Below are positions 52,169 to 61,188 of a stretch of DNA of 64,000 bases, piece by piece. Under the pieces are notes generated by a model that was given only the letters and a program-made list of their open reading frames with translations, did no database searches and was not told where the DNA came from. How positions within the stretch are numbered: the stretch's first letter is position 1; each line of letters starts with the position of its first letter. A program made the position numbers and the translations under genes. Origin of the DNA: Pseudomonas putida (GTDB lineage Bacteria; Pseudomonadota; Gammaproteobacteria; Pseudomonadales; Pseudomonadaceae); assembly GCF_005080685.1 (NCBI RefSeq), contig NZ_CP039371.1:3782001-3846000 (forward strand). The letters are read 5' to 3'.

Positions 52169-52406
52169 CGCGCGGCGCATCGCGACGCAAGGCCGCTCCC
52201 ACATTTGTTGCAACGTGCCACTGTCTGTCAGGCCATGGTTGTTCGCCTTGGGTGGCACCACGCAATAGCGGGGTGCCACCCAGCGCCAACACACATATCG
52301 CGCCGGGCCCGCTAGGCTGACAACCATGGCCTACCAGACATAATTGGCCCGAAACAGATGTGGGAGCGGCCTTGCGTCGCGATGCGCCGCGCGGGCGGCG
52401 CTCGAT
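52156..52406. repeat. 251-bp inverted-repeat element, copy B (MITE/BIME-like)
   Basis: It has the same structure as 11429-11676: ends beginning ATCGAGCGCCGCCCGCGCGG, inner strand CTCCCACATTTGTTGCAACG with its imperfect inverse, and the shared centre TGGCACCACG..GGGGTGCC. It is about as long as copy A, with scattered substitutions. It lies downstream of the PBP2 gene and carries no gene. Confidence 0.75.
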
Positions 52407-52439
52407 TTGTGCGGCACTGCAAATCTCCAGCGCACGCTC

Positions 52440-52719
52440 CCAGCCCCACCACACAACCTAAAACCAAAATCGCATAATAATATTCTTTCTTATTCTTTTT
52501 TAAACACCCTCAAATCCTCTATAACTTCCCCAACTGTACAGCCGCCAACACCTGGCCAACTGTTCGCAGCGCAACACCTGATCAACAATCAGCGCCCACC
52601 AAGCAACACCAGTCGCGCATCAACCAGCGCAACCTGTTGATCTACAAAAGAATTAAAACACGGCACGACGATTGCTCAAGCAAAGTCCCCTTACTCGATG
52701 AAGACCCGGAGACCTGCCC
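52440..52719 (+). promoter_or_regulatory. AT-rich leader of the sfnECR operon
   Basis: The run CATAATAATATTCTTTCTTATTCTTTTTT (from 52474) stands out in GC-rich surroundings and resembles the AT-rich sites bound by CysB upstream of sulfur-starvation genes. sfnE has GGAGACCTGCCC before its ATG. The exact promoter cannot be fixed by eye, and no small gene is seen in the stretch. Confidence 0.45.
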
Positions 52720-53280
52720 ATGAGCACCCCATTGAACGTCGTCGCCCTGTCCGGCGGCACTGGTCGCCCTTCCCGCACCCTGGCCCTGACCGAGGCGATT
52801 CTCGCCGAATTGGCCCAACACCTGAACATTCGCCCGCACTTGATCGAACTGGGCGACATCGCCCGCCCACTCGGCGCCGCCCTGTGGCGTAGCGAGCTGC
52901 CCGACCCGGTCGAGCACCAACTGCGCCTGGTGGAAAAAGCCGACCTGCTGGTGGTCGCCACTCCGGTCTACCGCGGCAGCTTCACCGGCCACTTCAAGCA
53001 TCTGTTCGACCTGATCGGCCAGGACGCCCTGGTCGACACCCCGGTGCTGCTGGCCGCTACCGGTGGCAGCGAACGCCATGCGCTGGTGCTCGACCACCAG
53101 CTGCGTCCGCTGTTCAGTTTCCTGCAAGCCCTGACCCTGCCGATCGGCGTGTTCGCAAGCCAGGCGGAGCTTGCCGATTACCAGATTTCCAGCGAAGCCC
53201 TCGCTGCCCGCATCCGCCTGGCCGCCGAGCGCGCGGTACCACTGTTCGGCGCCCACCACGCGCTGCGCAAGATCGCCTGA
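52720..53280 (+). CDS. sfnE: NAD(P)H-dependent FMN reductase SfnE/MsuE (186 aa)
   Basis: This is a flavodoxin-like reductase: VVALSGGTGRPSRTLAL (phosphate loop), ATPVYRGSFTGHFKHLFDLI and LAATGGSERHALVLDHQLRPL as in MsuE/SsuE. It supplies FMNH2 to two-component desulfurising monooxygenases. It begins the operon sfnE-sfnC-sfnR, known from P. putida DS1 for dimethyl sulfide/sulfone use under sulfate limitation. Intergenic distance to sfnC is 9 bp. Confidence 0.9.
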   Translation: MSTPLNVVALSGGTGRPSRTLALTEAILAELAQHLNIRPHLIELGDIARPLGAALWRSELPDPVEHQLRLVEKADLLVVATPVYRGSFTGHFKHLFDLIGQDALVDTPVLLAATGGSERHALVLDHQLRPLFSFLQALTLPIGVFASQAELADYQISSEALAARIRLAAERAVPLFGAHHALRKIA

Positions 53281-53289
53281 GGAGCGGCC

Positions 53290-54477
53290 ATGAATGCACC
53301 TGTAATTGCCGCCCGCCGTCCTGCCTTGAGCATCGCCCAGGAGCTGGCCGCGCAGTTCGCGCAGACCGCCGTCGAACGCGACGAGCGCGGTGGCACGCCG
53401 AAGGCCGAACGCGATGCGCTGCGCGACAGCGGCCTGCTGTCGCTGGTCATTCCCCAGGCGTTCGGCGGCCAGGGCGCCAGCTGGTCCGACACCTTCGAAG
53501 TGGTGCGCGAATTCGCCCGGGTCGACAGTTCGTTGGCCCACGTGTTCGGCTTTCACCACCTGATGCTGGCGACCGTGCGCCTGTTCGCAAGGCCCGACCA
53601 ATGGCAGCCGTGGTTCGAGCAGACCGCGCGCAAGCACTGGTTCTGGGGCAACGCCCTGAACCCGCTGGATACCCGCACGCTGGTCAAGCACTTCGACGGC
53701 TGGTGCGAGTTCTCGGGCAAGAAGAGCTTCTGCTCCGGCGCCAGCGACTCGGAGATGCTGATCGCCTCGGCGGTGGATGAACGCGCTGGCGGCAAGCTGC
53801 TGATCGCCGCAATCCCCAGCGGGCGCACCGGCATCACCCTGCACAGCGACTGGAACAACATCGGCCAGCGCCAGACCGACAGTGGCAGCGCCACCTTCGA
53901 GCGGGTGCGGGTCGAGCACAACGAGCTGCTGCTCGACCCAGGTCCCTTGAGCACGCCGTTCGCCGCACTGCGTCCGCTGATCGCCCAGTTGCATTTCAGC
54001 AACCTGTTCCTCGGGATTGCCGAGGGCGCCTTCAACGAGGCCCGCCAGTACACCCTGAAGGAAAGCCGGCCATGGTACCGCTCTGGCGCGCAGACGCCCG
54101 AGCAGGACCCCTACGTCCTGCGTCACTACGGCGAGTTCTGGGTGGGGCTGGAAAGCGTGCGCCTGTTGATCGAGCGTGCCGCGCACCAACTCGATGCTGC
54201 ATGGGCCAAGGAACACACCCTGAGCGCCGAGGAACGCGGCGACCTGGCACTGGCCATCGGCACCGCCAAGGTCGCGGCAACCCGCCACGGCCTGGACATC
54301 TGCAATCGCCTGTTCGAGGTGACCGGCGCCCGCGCCACCCATGCCTCGCTGCGCTTCGACCGGCACTGGCGCAACCTGCGCACGCAGACCCTGCACGATC
54401 CAGTGGACTACCGCATCCACGAGCTCGGCGAGTGGGCACTGAGCGGCACGCGTCCGGCCCCGTCCTTCTATTCCTGA
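53290..54477 (+). CDS. sfnC: SfnC/SfnB-type acyl-CoA-dehydrogenase-like flavin monooxygenase (395 aa)
   Basis: This is an acyl-CoA dehydrogenase fold of the DszC-like group: [63 protein letters not shown] and [21 protein letters not shown]. Such proteins use FMNH2 and O2 for sulfur oxidation rather than dehydrogenating CoA esters. The preceding FMN reductase and the following sigma-54 regulator reproduce the sfnECR order. Confidence 0.87.
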   Translation: MNAPVIAARRPALSIAQELAAQFAQTAVERDERGGTPKAERDALRDSGLLSLVIPQAFGGQGASWSDTFEVVREFARVDSSLAHVFGFHHLMLATVRLFARPDQWQPWFEQTARKHWFWGNALNPLDTRTLVKHFDGWCEFSGKKSFCSGASDSEMLIASAVDERAGGKLLIAAIPSGRTGITLHSDWNNIGQRQTDSGSATFERVRVEHNELLLDPGPLSTPFAALRPLIAQLHFSNLFLGIAEGAFNEARQYTLKESRPWYRSGAQTPEQDPYVLRHYGEFWVGLESVRLLIERAAHQLDAAWAKEHTLSAEERGDLALAIGTAKVAATRHGLDICNRLFEVTGARATHASLRFDRHWRNLRTQTLHDPVDYRIHELGEWALSGTRPAPSFYS

Positions 54478-54485
54478 GGCTTTCC

Positions 54486-55586
54486 ATGCAACTGCTGACC
54501 CTCCCCCCGTCACCGACACTGGCTACCTCGATCAGGGCGACCGCACAGGTCTTCGAAGACCCCAGATCGCAGGCGCTGCTCGCCCACTTGCAACAGGTCG
54601 CCCCCAGTGAGGCCAGCGTCCTGATCATCGGCGAAACCGGCACGGGCAAGGAGCTGGTCGCGCGTCACATCCACAACCTCAGCGGCCGGCGCAACGGGCC
54701 CTTCGTCGCGGTCAACTGCGGCGCGTTCTCCGAGTCGCTGGTCGAGGCCGAGCTGTTCGGCCATGAAAAAGGCGCCTTCACCGGCGCCCTGGCGGCCAAG
54801 GCCGGCTGGTTCGAGGAAGCCAACGGCGGCACGTTGTTCCTCGACGAAATCGGTGACCTGCCACTGCCGATCCAGGTCAAGCTGCTGCGCGTGCTGCAGG
54901 AACGCGAGGTGGTGCGCCTGGGTTCACGCAAGAGCATCCCGATCAACGTACGCGTGCTGGCAGCCACCAACGTTCAGCTGGAAAAGGCCATCAACGCCGG
55001 GCATTTCCGCGAGGACCTGTATTACCGCCTGAACGTCGTGACCTTGCAATTGCACCCGCTGCGCGAGCGCCCCGGCGATATCCTGCCGCTGGCCCGGCAC
55101 TTCATTCGCAGCTACAGCGAGCGCCTGGGTTACGGCCCGGTGGAATTGAGCGGCCCGGCCCAGGCCAAGCTGGTCGAGTACGCCTGGCCGGGCAACATTC
55201 GCGAGCTGGAGAACGTCATCCATCACAGCCTGCTGACCTGTGGCGACGGGGTGATCCAGGCTCAGGACCTGCGTCTGTCCCACCTGCGCCTGGAACGCCA
55301 GGACGAAGCGCCTGCCGGTAATGCGGTGGACGACTTGCTGCAACAGGCCTTCAGCCGGTTGTACGAAGAACAGCCTGGGGACTTGTACGAGAAGGTCGAA
55401 AACGCGCTCCTGCGCTCGGCCTATCATTTCTGCCATTACAACCAGGTGCATACCGCGCAGTTGCTGGGGCTTTCGCGCAATGTCACGCGGACCCGGCTGA
55501 TCGCCATCGGTGAGCTGGTGGTGAACAAACGCCGGGCGCAGGAACAGGCGCCGCTGGACAACCGCGTGGTGCGCCTGTCGATCTGA
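54486..55586 (+). CDS. sfnR: Sigma-54-dependent activator SfnR (366 aa)
   Basis: The start at 54486 has GAGGC upstream. The AAA+ domain follows almost at once: Walker A GETGTGKE (residues about 52-59), the GAFTGA sigma-54 contact loop, Walker [15 protein letters not shown] and R-finger [13 protein letters not shown] Fis-type helix-turn-helix lies near the end ([21 protein letters not shown]). It lacks an N-terminal receiver or sensor, as SfnR does, so its level (set by CysB) rather than a ligand is thought to decide activity. It activates sfnFG-type promoters elsewhere. Confidence 0.9.
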   Translation: MQLLTLPPSPTLATSIRATAQVFEDPRSQALLAHLQQVAPSEASVLIIGETGTGKELVARHIHNLSGRRNGPFVAVNCGAFSESLVEAELFGHEKGAFTGALAAKAGWFEEANGGTLFLDEIGDLPLPIQVKLLRVLQEREVVRLGSRKSIPINVRVLAATNVQLEKAINAGHFREDLYYRLNVVTLQLHPLRERPGDILPLARHFIRSYSERLGYGPVELSGPAQAKLVEYAWPGNIRELENVIHHSLLTCGDGVIQAQDLRLSHLRLERQDEAPAGNAVDDLLQQAFSRLYEEQPGDLYEKVENALLRSAYHFCHYNQVHTAQLLGLSRNVTRTRLIAIGELVVNKRRAQEQAPLDNRVVRLSI

Positions 55587-55660
55587 TTGGCCAGGGGTAA
55601 CCGATCAGGAACCCAGGTATGCAACTGTCTTGCTCAATCTCCAGAATCTAGCGCGACTCG

Positions 55661-55875
55661 TGTGGGAGCGGCGGTTCGGCGCCCCGACTTGTCCCGCGAA
55701 TGGGGCGACGCGGTGGATGGCACCGGCTTCGCCGGTGTTCGCGGGACAAGCCCGCTCCCACAGATCCCCGCTAAATCAATGAGTTATGTTTTGTTCTATG
55801 AGAGCGGGCTCGCCCCGCGAACACGGGCCAAGCCCGTGCCATCCACCACGTTGTCGGCTTCGCGGGCAAGCTCTG
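55661..55875. repeat. REP cluster
   Basis: Several REP units alternate in orientation (GTGTGGGAGCGGCGG, CGCGGGACAAGCCCGCTCCC, GAGAGCGGGCTCGCCCCGCG, CTTCGCGGGCAAGCTCTG) with GGCACCGGCTTCGCCGGTG spacers. They fill most of the 325-bp gap between the convergent sfnR and GST genes. Confidence 0.8.
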
Positions 55876-55911
55876 CACCGTTTTTCCGGACCGACTGGGC
55901 GAGTCGAACCG

Positions 55912-56538
55912 TCACGACGCCGCACGAGGCATCAGGTCGTAGGGATGCTTCCACCCCGGCACCGCCTGAATTCGCTTTTTCCAGGCTTCGATATGGGTGA
56001 ACTCGGCCAACGCGATGCCGGTGTCTTCCGGCATGAACACGTACCCTGCCAAGGACAGGTCGGCGATGGTCAGCCGGCCACCGACCATGAACGGCTCGTT
56101 GGCCAGGTGCGCATCGACGATGCGGTAGGCGGCCGTGGCGCGCTCACGCAGGAACCCGGTGACGTCGGTCTCCCCGGTTTTCTTCAGGCACAGGAGGAAT
56201 CGCAGGGCTGCGTAGTAGCTGGTGAACTTGTGGTTGTCGAACAGCATCCAGCGCCAGATCTCGCGCTTTTCCTCGGCGTTACGCGGGCCAAACTGGCCCG
56301 TGAGTTCGGCGAGGTAGTCGAGAATCAGGGCCGACTGGGTGAGCGTCTGCCCGGCATGTTCCAGTACCGGTACCTCACCCTGCTCATTGACCTGATCGCG
56401 CCAGTTCGGGTCGCGGGTCTGGCCATGGAAGAAGTCGACGAACACCGGCTGCCAGGCCTGGCCGGTGAGTTCGAGCATCAGTGCGACCTTGTAGGCGTTG
56501 CCGGATTCGGCGAAGCAATGCAGCGTGTAGTCGGACAT
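55912..56538 (-). CDS. Glutathione S-transferase family protein (208 aa)
   Basis: An N-terminal thioredoxin-like domain (SDYTLHCFAESGNAYKVALML, EVPVLEHAGQTLTQSALILDYL) and an all-helical C-terminal domain (LTIADLSLAGYVFM) are complete. The GST fold acts on electrophiles or in detoxification; the substrate is unknown. It stands alone between the sulfur loci, so a link to organosulfur use is possible but only positional. Confidence 0.85.
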   Translation of the reverse strand: MSDYTLHCFAESGNAYKVALMLELTGQAWQPVFVDFFHGQTRDPNWRDQVNEQGEVPVLEHAGQTLTQSALILDYLAELTGQFGPRNAEEKREIWRWMLFDNHKFTSYYAALRFLLCLKKTGETDVTGFLRERATAAYRIVDAHLANEPFMVGGRLTIADLSLAGYVFMPEDTGIALAEFTHIEAWKKRIQAVPGWKHPYDLMPRAAS

Positions 56539-56650
56539 GGGGACCTTCGGTTTCCATTGAATGATCGTGGTGGGCGGGACGCGTCACGTTCCCAATCGCC
56601 GGCGAACCGACGATTGAGCAGAGCACGCCCGGCACGATACGGTCAATGGC

Positions 56651-57406
56651 TCAAGCGTGTACCCAGCGCCGATGCAACCCGCGCGCCAGGGCATCGAGCA
56701 CGAAGCCCAGCACACCGATCAGCAGCACCATGGCCATCAGTTCCGAGTAGGCCAGGCGGTCGCGGGTATCGAGGATGAAATAGCCCAGCCCGGCGCTGAC
56801 ACCGAGCATCTCGCATGGCACCAGCACGATCCACAGGATACCGATGGCCAGGCGCACGCCAGTCAGCACATGGCCGATGACGCCGGGGACGATCACCTTG
56901 CACAGGGTTTCCCAGCGCGTGGCGCTGAGGCTGCGGCTCAGTTGCAACCAGCGTGGGTCGAGTTGACGCACCCCGGCTGCAGTATTGAGCAGAATCGGCC
57001 ACAGCGCAGCGAACGCCAGCAGGAAGTAGATCGGCTGGTCGCCCACGCCCATCAGCATCACCACCACCGGCATCCACGACAGCGGCGAGATCATCCGCAG
57101 GAACTGGAACGCCGGCGTGGTGGCTGCCTCCAGGTGCCGGTAGCTGCCGACCAGCAAGCCCAGCGGCACGCCGATCAACAATGCCAGCAGCAGGCCGACC
57201 AGAATGCGCTTGAGGCTCACCCAGATGTGCCCGTAGACCTCGCCCTGTCCCAGTAACTCCACCAGGCTGGCCAGGGTCGCCTGGGGTGCGAAACGTGCCG
57301 ACAGGCCATCGGCCTCACCGAACACCCGCACCCCGGCCCACCACAACAGCAACAACCCCAGCAGGCCGGCCAGACCGAGGCCTGCGTGTACGACATGCTT
57401 GCGCAT
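56651..57406 (-). CDS. ABC transporter permease, SsuC/TauC type (251 aa)
   Basis: About six membrane helices; the BPD permease signature lies in the second half (ATRWETLCKVIVPGVIGHVLTGVRLAIGI, with EAA-like loop). The family imports sulfonates, taurine or nitrate-like anions. It follows the binding-protein gene with a 1-bp overlap, and the ATPase is two genes upstream. The sulfur substrate is inferred from the neighbouring sfn operon and the flavin-type enzyme in the same operon. Confidence 0.87.
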   Translation of the reverse strand: MRKHVVHAGLGLAGLLGLLLLWWAGVRVFGEADGLSARFAPQATLASLVELLGQGEVYGHIWVSLKRILVGLLLALLIGVPLGLLVGSYRHLEAATTPAFQFLRMISPLSWMPVVVMLMGVGDQPIYFLLAFAALWPILLNTAAGVRQLDPRWLQLSRSLSATRWETLCKVIVPGVIGHVLTGVRLAIGILWIVLVPCEMLGVSAGLGYFILDTRDRLAYSELMAMVLLIGVLGFVLDALARGLHRRWVHA

Positions 57407-58611
57407 CAGACCGCGAACTCCTCGCTACGCTCGAAGTTGTCGGCGATACCGAACACCGAGGGCCCTCCGACCGAGGCGATGGCATTGCGCACGAAGCGGT
57501 CGTCGACCAGGTCGCGGGCCGTGTGCGCTGGGTCGAGATCGGCGAGGAATGCCTTGTCACCCTCGATCAGGGTGTTCTTCAGGCGCTTGACCAGCTCCTC
57601 GGTGTAGCTGGGGAACGGATACGGCTGGAAGTCGATGCGCTTCTCGTCCCATTGCTGGTGCTTGATGGCGCCGCTGGCGATATAGCCGGCCCGGTCTTCG
57701 GCGGCAGGCGCCAGGACCTTGGTCAGCACTGCGGGCTCGTGCGGGGTGTATTTGTTGGGGCCGGCCTTGGACAGCAACGCGGCGGCCTCGGCGCGGTGGT
57801 CGCGGGTCCACTGCTGGGCCTTGACGATGGCGTTGACCACCTTCTGCGACCATTGCGGGCGGTTGTTCAGGTCGTGCTCGTGCATGAACACCACGCAGCA
57901 GGCATGGTTGCGCCAGACGTCGCCGGTAAAGCGCTGCACGCGGCCGACCTTGAGGTTCTCGGCCAAGGCGTTGAACGGCTCGGCGACGATGTAGCCGGCG
58001 ATGCGCTTGCTGGCCAGGGCCGGCGGCATGTCCGAAGGCGGCAACACCAGCAGGTTGACCTCGTTGGCCGCCAGCTGCGCGTTGGCCGGCCTGGACACTG
58101 GGGTCAAGCCGTTGTCGTTGAGCATTTGCTGCAGCACCACGTTGTGGATCGAGTACCAGAACGGGATGGCCACGGTCTTGCCACCCAACTGCTTGAGATC
58201 AGTGATGTCCGGCGCCACGGTCAGGCCCGAACCGCCGACGTGGTTCCAGGCCACCACCTTGGCCGGCACTTTGCTGCCGTAGCGAGCCCAGACGGTCATC
58301 GGCGACAGCAAATGGATGACGTTGACCTGCCCGGAGATGAACGCCTCGATCACCTGTGCCCAGCTGCGCAGCAGCACCGGGCGCTCGGCCTTGATGCCCT
58401 CGGCCTCGAACAGGCCATTGTTGTGCGCCACCAGCAACGGCGTCGCGTCGGTGATCGGCAGGTAGCCGATGCGCACCGGCGCGTCCGGTTCGGCGGCAGC
58501 GCGCGCCTGCAGGCTCGCCAGCAGCGGCACGGCACCAGCGGCGGTGAGCATGGCGCTGAGTTTGAGGAAGTCGCGACGCGAAGAAGAGGAACAGCAGTCA
58601 TCCATGCACAT
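57406..58611 (-). CDS. ABC transporter substrate-binding protein, NrtA/SsuA type, Tat-exported (401 aa)
   Basis: The start at 58611 has GGAGCC upstream. A twin-arginine signal (SSSRRDFLKLSA) and Ala-rich cleavage region precede RIGYLPITDATPLLVAHNNGLF, the usual opening of SsuA/NrtA binding proteins. At 401 residues it is longer than SsuA (about 320) and closer to the NrtA/CmpA class. The cysteine-rich start MCMDDCC is unusual. It overlaps the ATPase gene by 14 bp. Confidence 0.87.
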   Translation of the reverse strand: MCMDDCCSSSSRRDFLKLSAMLTAAGAVPLLASLQARAAAEPDAPVRIGYLPITDATPLLVAHNNGLFEAEGIKAERPVLLRSWAQVIEAFISGQVNVIHLLSPMTVWARYGSKVPAKVVAWNHVGGSGLTVAPDITDLKQLGGKTVAIPFWYSIHNVVLQQMLNDNGLTPVSRPANAQLAANEVNLLVLPPSDMPPALASKRIAGYIVAEPFNALAENLKVGRVQRFTGDVWRNHACCVVFMHEHDLNNRPQWSQKVVNAIVKAQQWTRDHRAEAAALLSKAGPNKYTPHEPAVLTKVLAPAAEDRAGYIASGAIKHQQWDEKRIDFQPYPFPSYTEELVKRLKNTLIEGDKAFLADLDPAHTARDLVDDRFVRNAIASVGGPSVFGIADNFERSEEFAV

Positions 58612-59419
58612 GGACAGGCTCCGAAGGCAACGGGGAAGGTGAAGGGTCGGCTGTGCGGCTCGCCCGCCGTAGGGTTTTCAGGATGTCGATACGCAGCGCG
58701 CCCAGTTCCTCGACCCGCTGCGCTCGCGGCTGCGGCAGGTCGATGGGCCATTGCCCGAGCACATGCGCCGGGTGGTTGCCCAGTAGCAGGACGCGGTCGG
58801 AGAGCAGCAGGGCTTCGTCGATGTCATGGGTGATCAGCACCGCCGCCGTGTTGTGGGTGGCGATCAGCTGCAGCAGCAATTGCTGCATGTCGGCGCGGGT
58901 GACTTCGTCCAGCGCGCCGAACGGCTCGTCGAGCAACAACACCTCAGGCTGGCGCGCCAGGCAGCGGGCCAGCGCGGTGCGCTGGGCCATGCCGCCGGAC
59001 AGCTGCGCCGGGTACTGGTGACGCGCATGGGCCAGGCCCACGGCTTCGATCGCATGGTCGATGCGGGCGCGCCGTTCGGCGGCGGCAAGCTTGGGCTGAC
59101 GGGCGAAGTCGAGACCGAAGGCGACGTTCTTTTCCAGGCTCAGCCAGGGCAACAGGCTGGGGTCCTGAAAGGCCACCGCCAGGCGTGGATGCGGCCCCTG
59201 CAATGGCTCGCCGTGCAACGTCACACGGCCGTCACGCGGTGCCTGCAAGCCGGCCAGCACGCGCAGCAGGCTTGACTTGCCGACCCCGCTGGGGCCGAGG
59301 ATGGTCACCACTTCCCCTGGTGCCAGTTGCAGGTCGAACCGCGCCAGCACCTCTTGCCAGCCGCCCTCGCGCGGGTAGCCGAGGCTGATGCCATTGGCTT
59401 CGAGCAGCGGCTGACTCAT
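58598..59419 (-). CDS. ABC transporter ATP-binding protein, SsuB/TauB type (273 aa)
   Basis: Walker A GPSGVGKSS (residues about 43-51), Q-loop AFQDPSLLPWLSLEKNV, signature LSGGMAQRTALARCLARQP, Walker B VLLLDEPFGALDE and the switch THDIDEAL are all present. It energises the permease encoded downstream. It overlaps the acyl-CoA-dehydrogenase-like gene by 4 bp, so the order enzyme-ATPase-binding protein-permease is one operon. Confidence 0.9.
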   Translation of the reverse strand: MSQPLLEANGISLGYPREGGWQEVLARFDLQLAPGEVVTILGPSGVGKSSLLRVLAGLQAPRDGRVTLHGEPLQGPHPRLAVAFQDPSLLPWLSLEKNVAFGLDFARQPKLAAAERRARIDHAIEAVGLAHARHQYPAQLSGGMAQRTALARCLARQPEVLLLDEPFGALDEVTRADMQQLLLQLIATHNTAAVLITHDIDEALLLSDRVLLLGNHPAHVLGQWPIDLPQPRAQRVEELGALRIDILKTLRRASRTADPSPSPLPSEPVHVHG

Positions 59420-60480
59420 GCAACGGCTGCCTGGCGCTGCAGCTCGGCGCGCAATTGCACCAGGCTTGGCGTGACGATCGGCACGAAGGCCGACTCGCGC
59501 CAGCGGCGGGCGAAACCTTCGCCGAACTGGTTGAGGTAGGCTTTGCCACCGCTGGCCTGCAATTCCAGCTGCACCGCGTCGGCGGCACTTTCGGCGAGGG
59601 TGATGCGCAGCTTGAACAACGCCGCCGGCTGGCTCTGGAAGCGGCCATCGCGCAGGCCCTGCTTGAGTTCACCGACAGTGTTCTCCAGGCGCTCATGCAG
59701 CACCTGGCGCGCCTCTTCGAGGAACGAAGCGCGGCCATTGAGGTGTTGGCGTACTTCCTCCAGCGCGCGCCTGGCCAAGCCAATGGCCATGCCGCACTGC
59801 AAGGCCAGAAACGCCGGACGCACCTTGGGCAGGAATTCCCGGGCGTTTTCGTGCAGCAGCCAGTCACGTGCCAATTCCACCTGATAGAAGGCCAGTGCGG
59901 CGGTATTGCTCGATTGCAGGCCCATCAGTTGCAGGTCGTCGGAACGTTCAAGGCCCTGGGCAGTGGATGGAATCGCCAGCACGAAGGGCGCGCCACCGGC
60001 GTCATCCTCGATGGCCGCGGCCACCACGAAGCCGCTCTTGCGCAGGTTGGTCACCCAGTGCAAGCGCCCTTCCAGCGCCCAGCCATGGGCCAACGGCCTG
60101 CCACGCACCTGCAACGCTTCGATGCCGGACAGGAACTTCATGGCATTGGACAAGCCGGTCGCACCGGCCAGTTCGCCCGTCAGCAAGCACGGCAACAGGC
60201 GCTCGCGCAGCCCCTGATTTGGGCTTTGCAGCAGGTATTCGATGAATGCCCGCTGGCCCCAGCAGACGAATGCCGCGGCCATCGAGCGGCTGGCAATGGC
60301 GGCGATGGCCTCGACCGCGTCGCTCGTTTCACCGCCGCTGCCACCCAGGTCCGGATCGACGCCGACGCGCAGCAACTGCGACTCGGCGATCTGCGCCAGA
60401 ACCAGGTGCGGGTCGCACTGGCCCTGGTCGATTGCCTCGGCATTGGCATCCAGCCATTGTCGAAATGCGGAATCAAGCAT
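59416..60480 (-). CDS. Acyl-CoA-dehydrogenase-like flavoprotein of a sulfur-source operon (354 aa)
   Basis: The start at 60480 has AAAGGAG in front. The fold is acyl-CoA dehydrogenase-like (LAGATGLSNAMKFLSGIE, a helical C-terminal half with ALFKLRITLAESAADAVQLELQASGGKAYLN) but lacks the usual catalytic-Glu block, so FMNH2-dependent monooxygenation is likelier than CoA-ester oxidation. It heads the ABC transporter operon. Desulfurisation or denitrogenation of the imported compound is an inference. Confidence 0.78.
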   Translation of the reverse strand: MLDSAFRQWLDANAEAIDQGQCDPHLVLAQIAESQLLRVGVDPDLGGSGGETSDAVEAIAAIASRSMAAAFVCWGQRAFIEYLLQSPNQGLRERLLPCLLTGELAGATGLSNAMKFLSGIEALQVRGRPLAHGWALEGRLHWVTNLRKSGFVVAAAIEDDAGGAPFVLAIPSTAQGLERSDDLQLMGLQSSNTAALAFYQVELARDWLLHENAREFLPKVRPAFLALQCGMAIGLARRALEEVRQHLNGRASFLEEARQVLHERLENTVGELKQGLRDGRFQSQPAALFKLRITLAESAADAVQLELQASGGKAYLNQFGEGFARRWRESAFVPIVTPSLVQLRAELQRQAAVA

Positions 60481-60526
60481 GTCCCTACTCCTTTGAAAAC
60501 GCCGGCCTGGCCGGCACCGAGGCTGG

Positions 60527-61087
60527 TTACGCTTCAGGCTGCCAGCGGTACTTGCTCAGCTCGTCGTTGAGTGGCGTCTGGGCGAACACATTAGCAAAGT
60601 TGCACAAGGTTGCGAGGCTGACGCCGAGAATCACTTCCAGCGCGTTGCCTTCGCTGAAACCGGCATCGCGGAACGCCTGGTAGGTGGCATCGCTGACATT
60701 GCCGCGGGTGGCGATGACTTCACGGGCGAATTCGGCCAGGGTCTCGTAGCGGGCATCCGGCAGCTCGCCACGGGCGCGCAGGGCATCGACCACTTCCTGC
60801 GGCAGCTTGGCCTTGTTCAGGGCCACGGCAGTGTGCCCGGCCACGCAGAAGTCGCAGCCGTGGTTGGTGGCGGCGATCAGCTGCACCACTTCGCGCTCGG
60901 CCAGGGTCAGCTCGGACTTGCCGTTGAGCGCCGAGACGGTCACGTAGGTTTCCAGCGCCGCCGGGGCGTTGGCCAGCACGCCCAGCAGGTTGGGGATGAA
61001 GCCGGAATTCTTCTGTGCGTTCTCGAGAAACGGACGCGCTGCTTCCGGGGCGCTCTGCAGGGTGTGTAGAGTAATGCGCGAGGACAT
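60527..61087 (-). CDS. AhpD/carboxymuconolactone-decarboxylase-like peroxidase-related protein (186 aa)
   Basis: The redox motif is E..C78-x2-C81-x3-H85 (CDFCVAGH), as in AhpD-type alkylhydroperoxidases. The protein is complete at 186 residues with AAGG-rich helices. It starts the minus-strand operon (46 bp before the flavoprotein gene) with AAGGAG before the ATG. Such proteins often accompany flavin monooxygenases and remove peroxide side products; this role is inferred. It is divergent from the AraC gene. Confidence 0.86.
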   Translation of the reverse strand: MSSRITLHTLQSAPEAARPFLENAQKNSGFIPNLLGVLANAPAALETYVTVSALNGKSELTLAEREVVQLIAATNHGCDFCVAGHTAVALNKAKLPQEVVDALRARGELPDARYETLAEFAREVIATRGNVSDATYQAFRDAGFSEGNALEVILGVSLATLCNFANVFAQTPLNDELSKYRWQPEA

Positions 61088-61188
61088 GGAGTGGTCTCCT
61101 TGATGTGTGTCTATACAGTCTGTTGGTTATAAGAATTACCCTCCATATTCATCAGTCGCCTTTCCTTGCTCCTGAGTCTTTGCATTAG

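Noticed and set aside
52553-52568. Sigma-54 promoter TGGCCAACTGTTCGCA upstream of sfnE
   Set aside because: GG and GC have the right 12-bp spacing, but three consensus positions differ, and sfnECR is known to be driven by CysB rather than by SfnR, so I do not annotate it.
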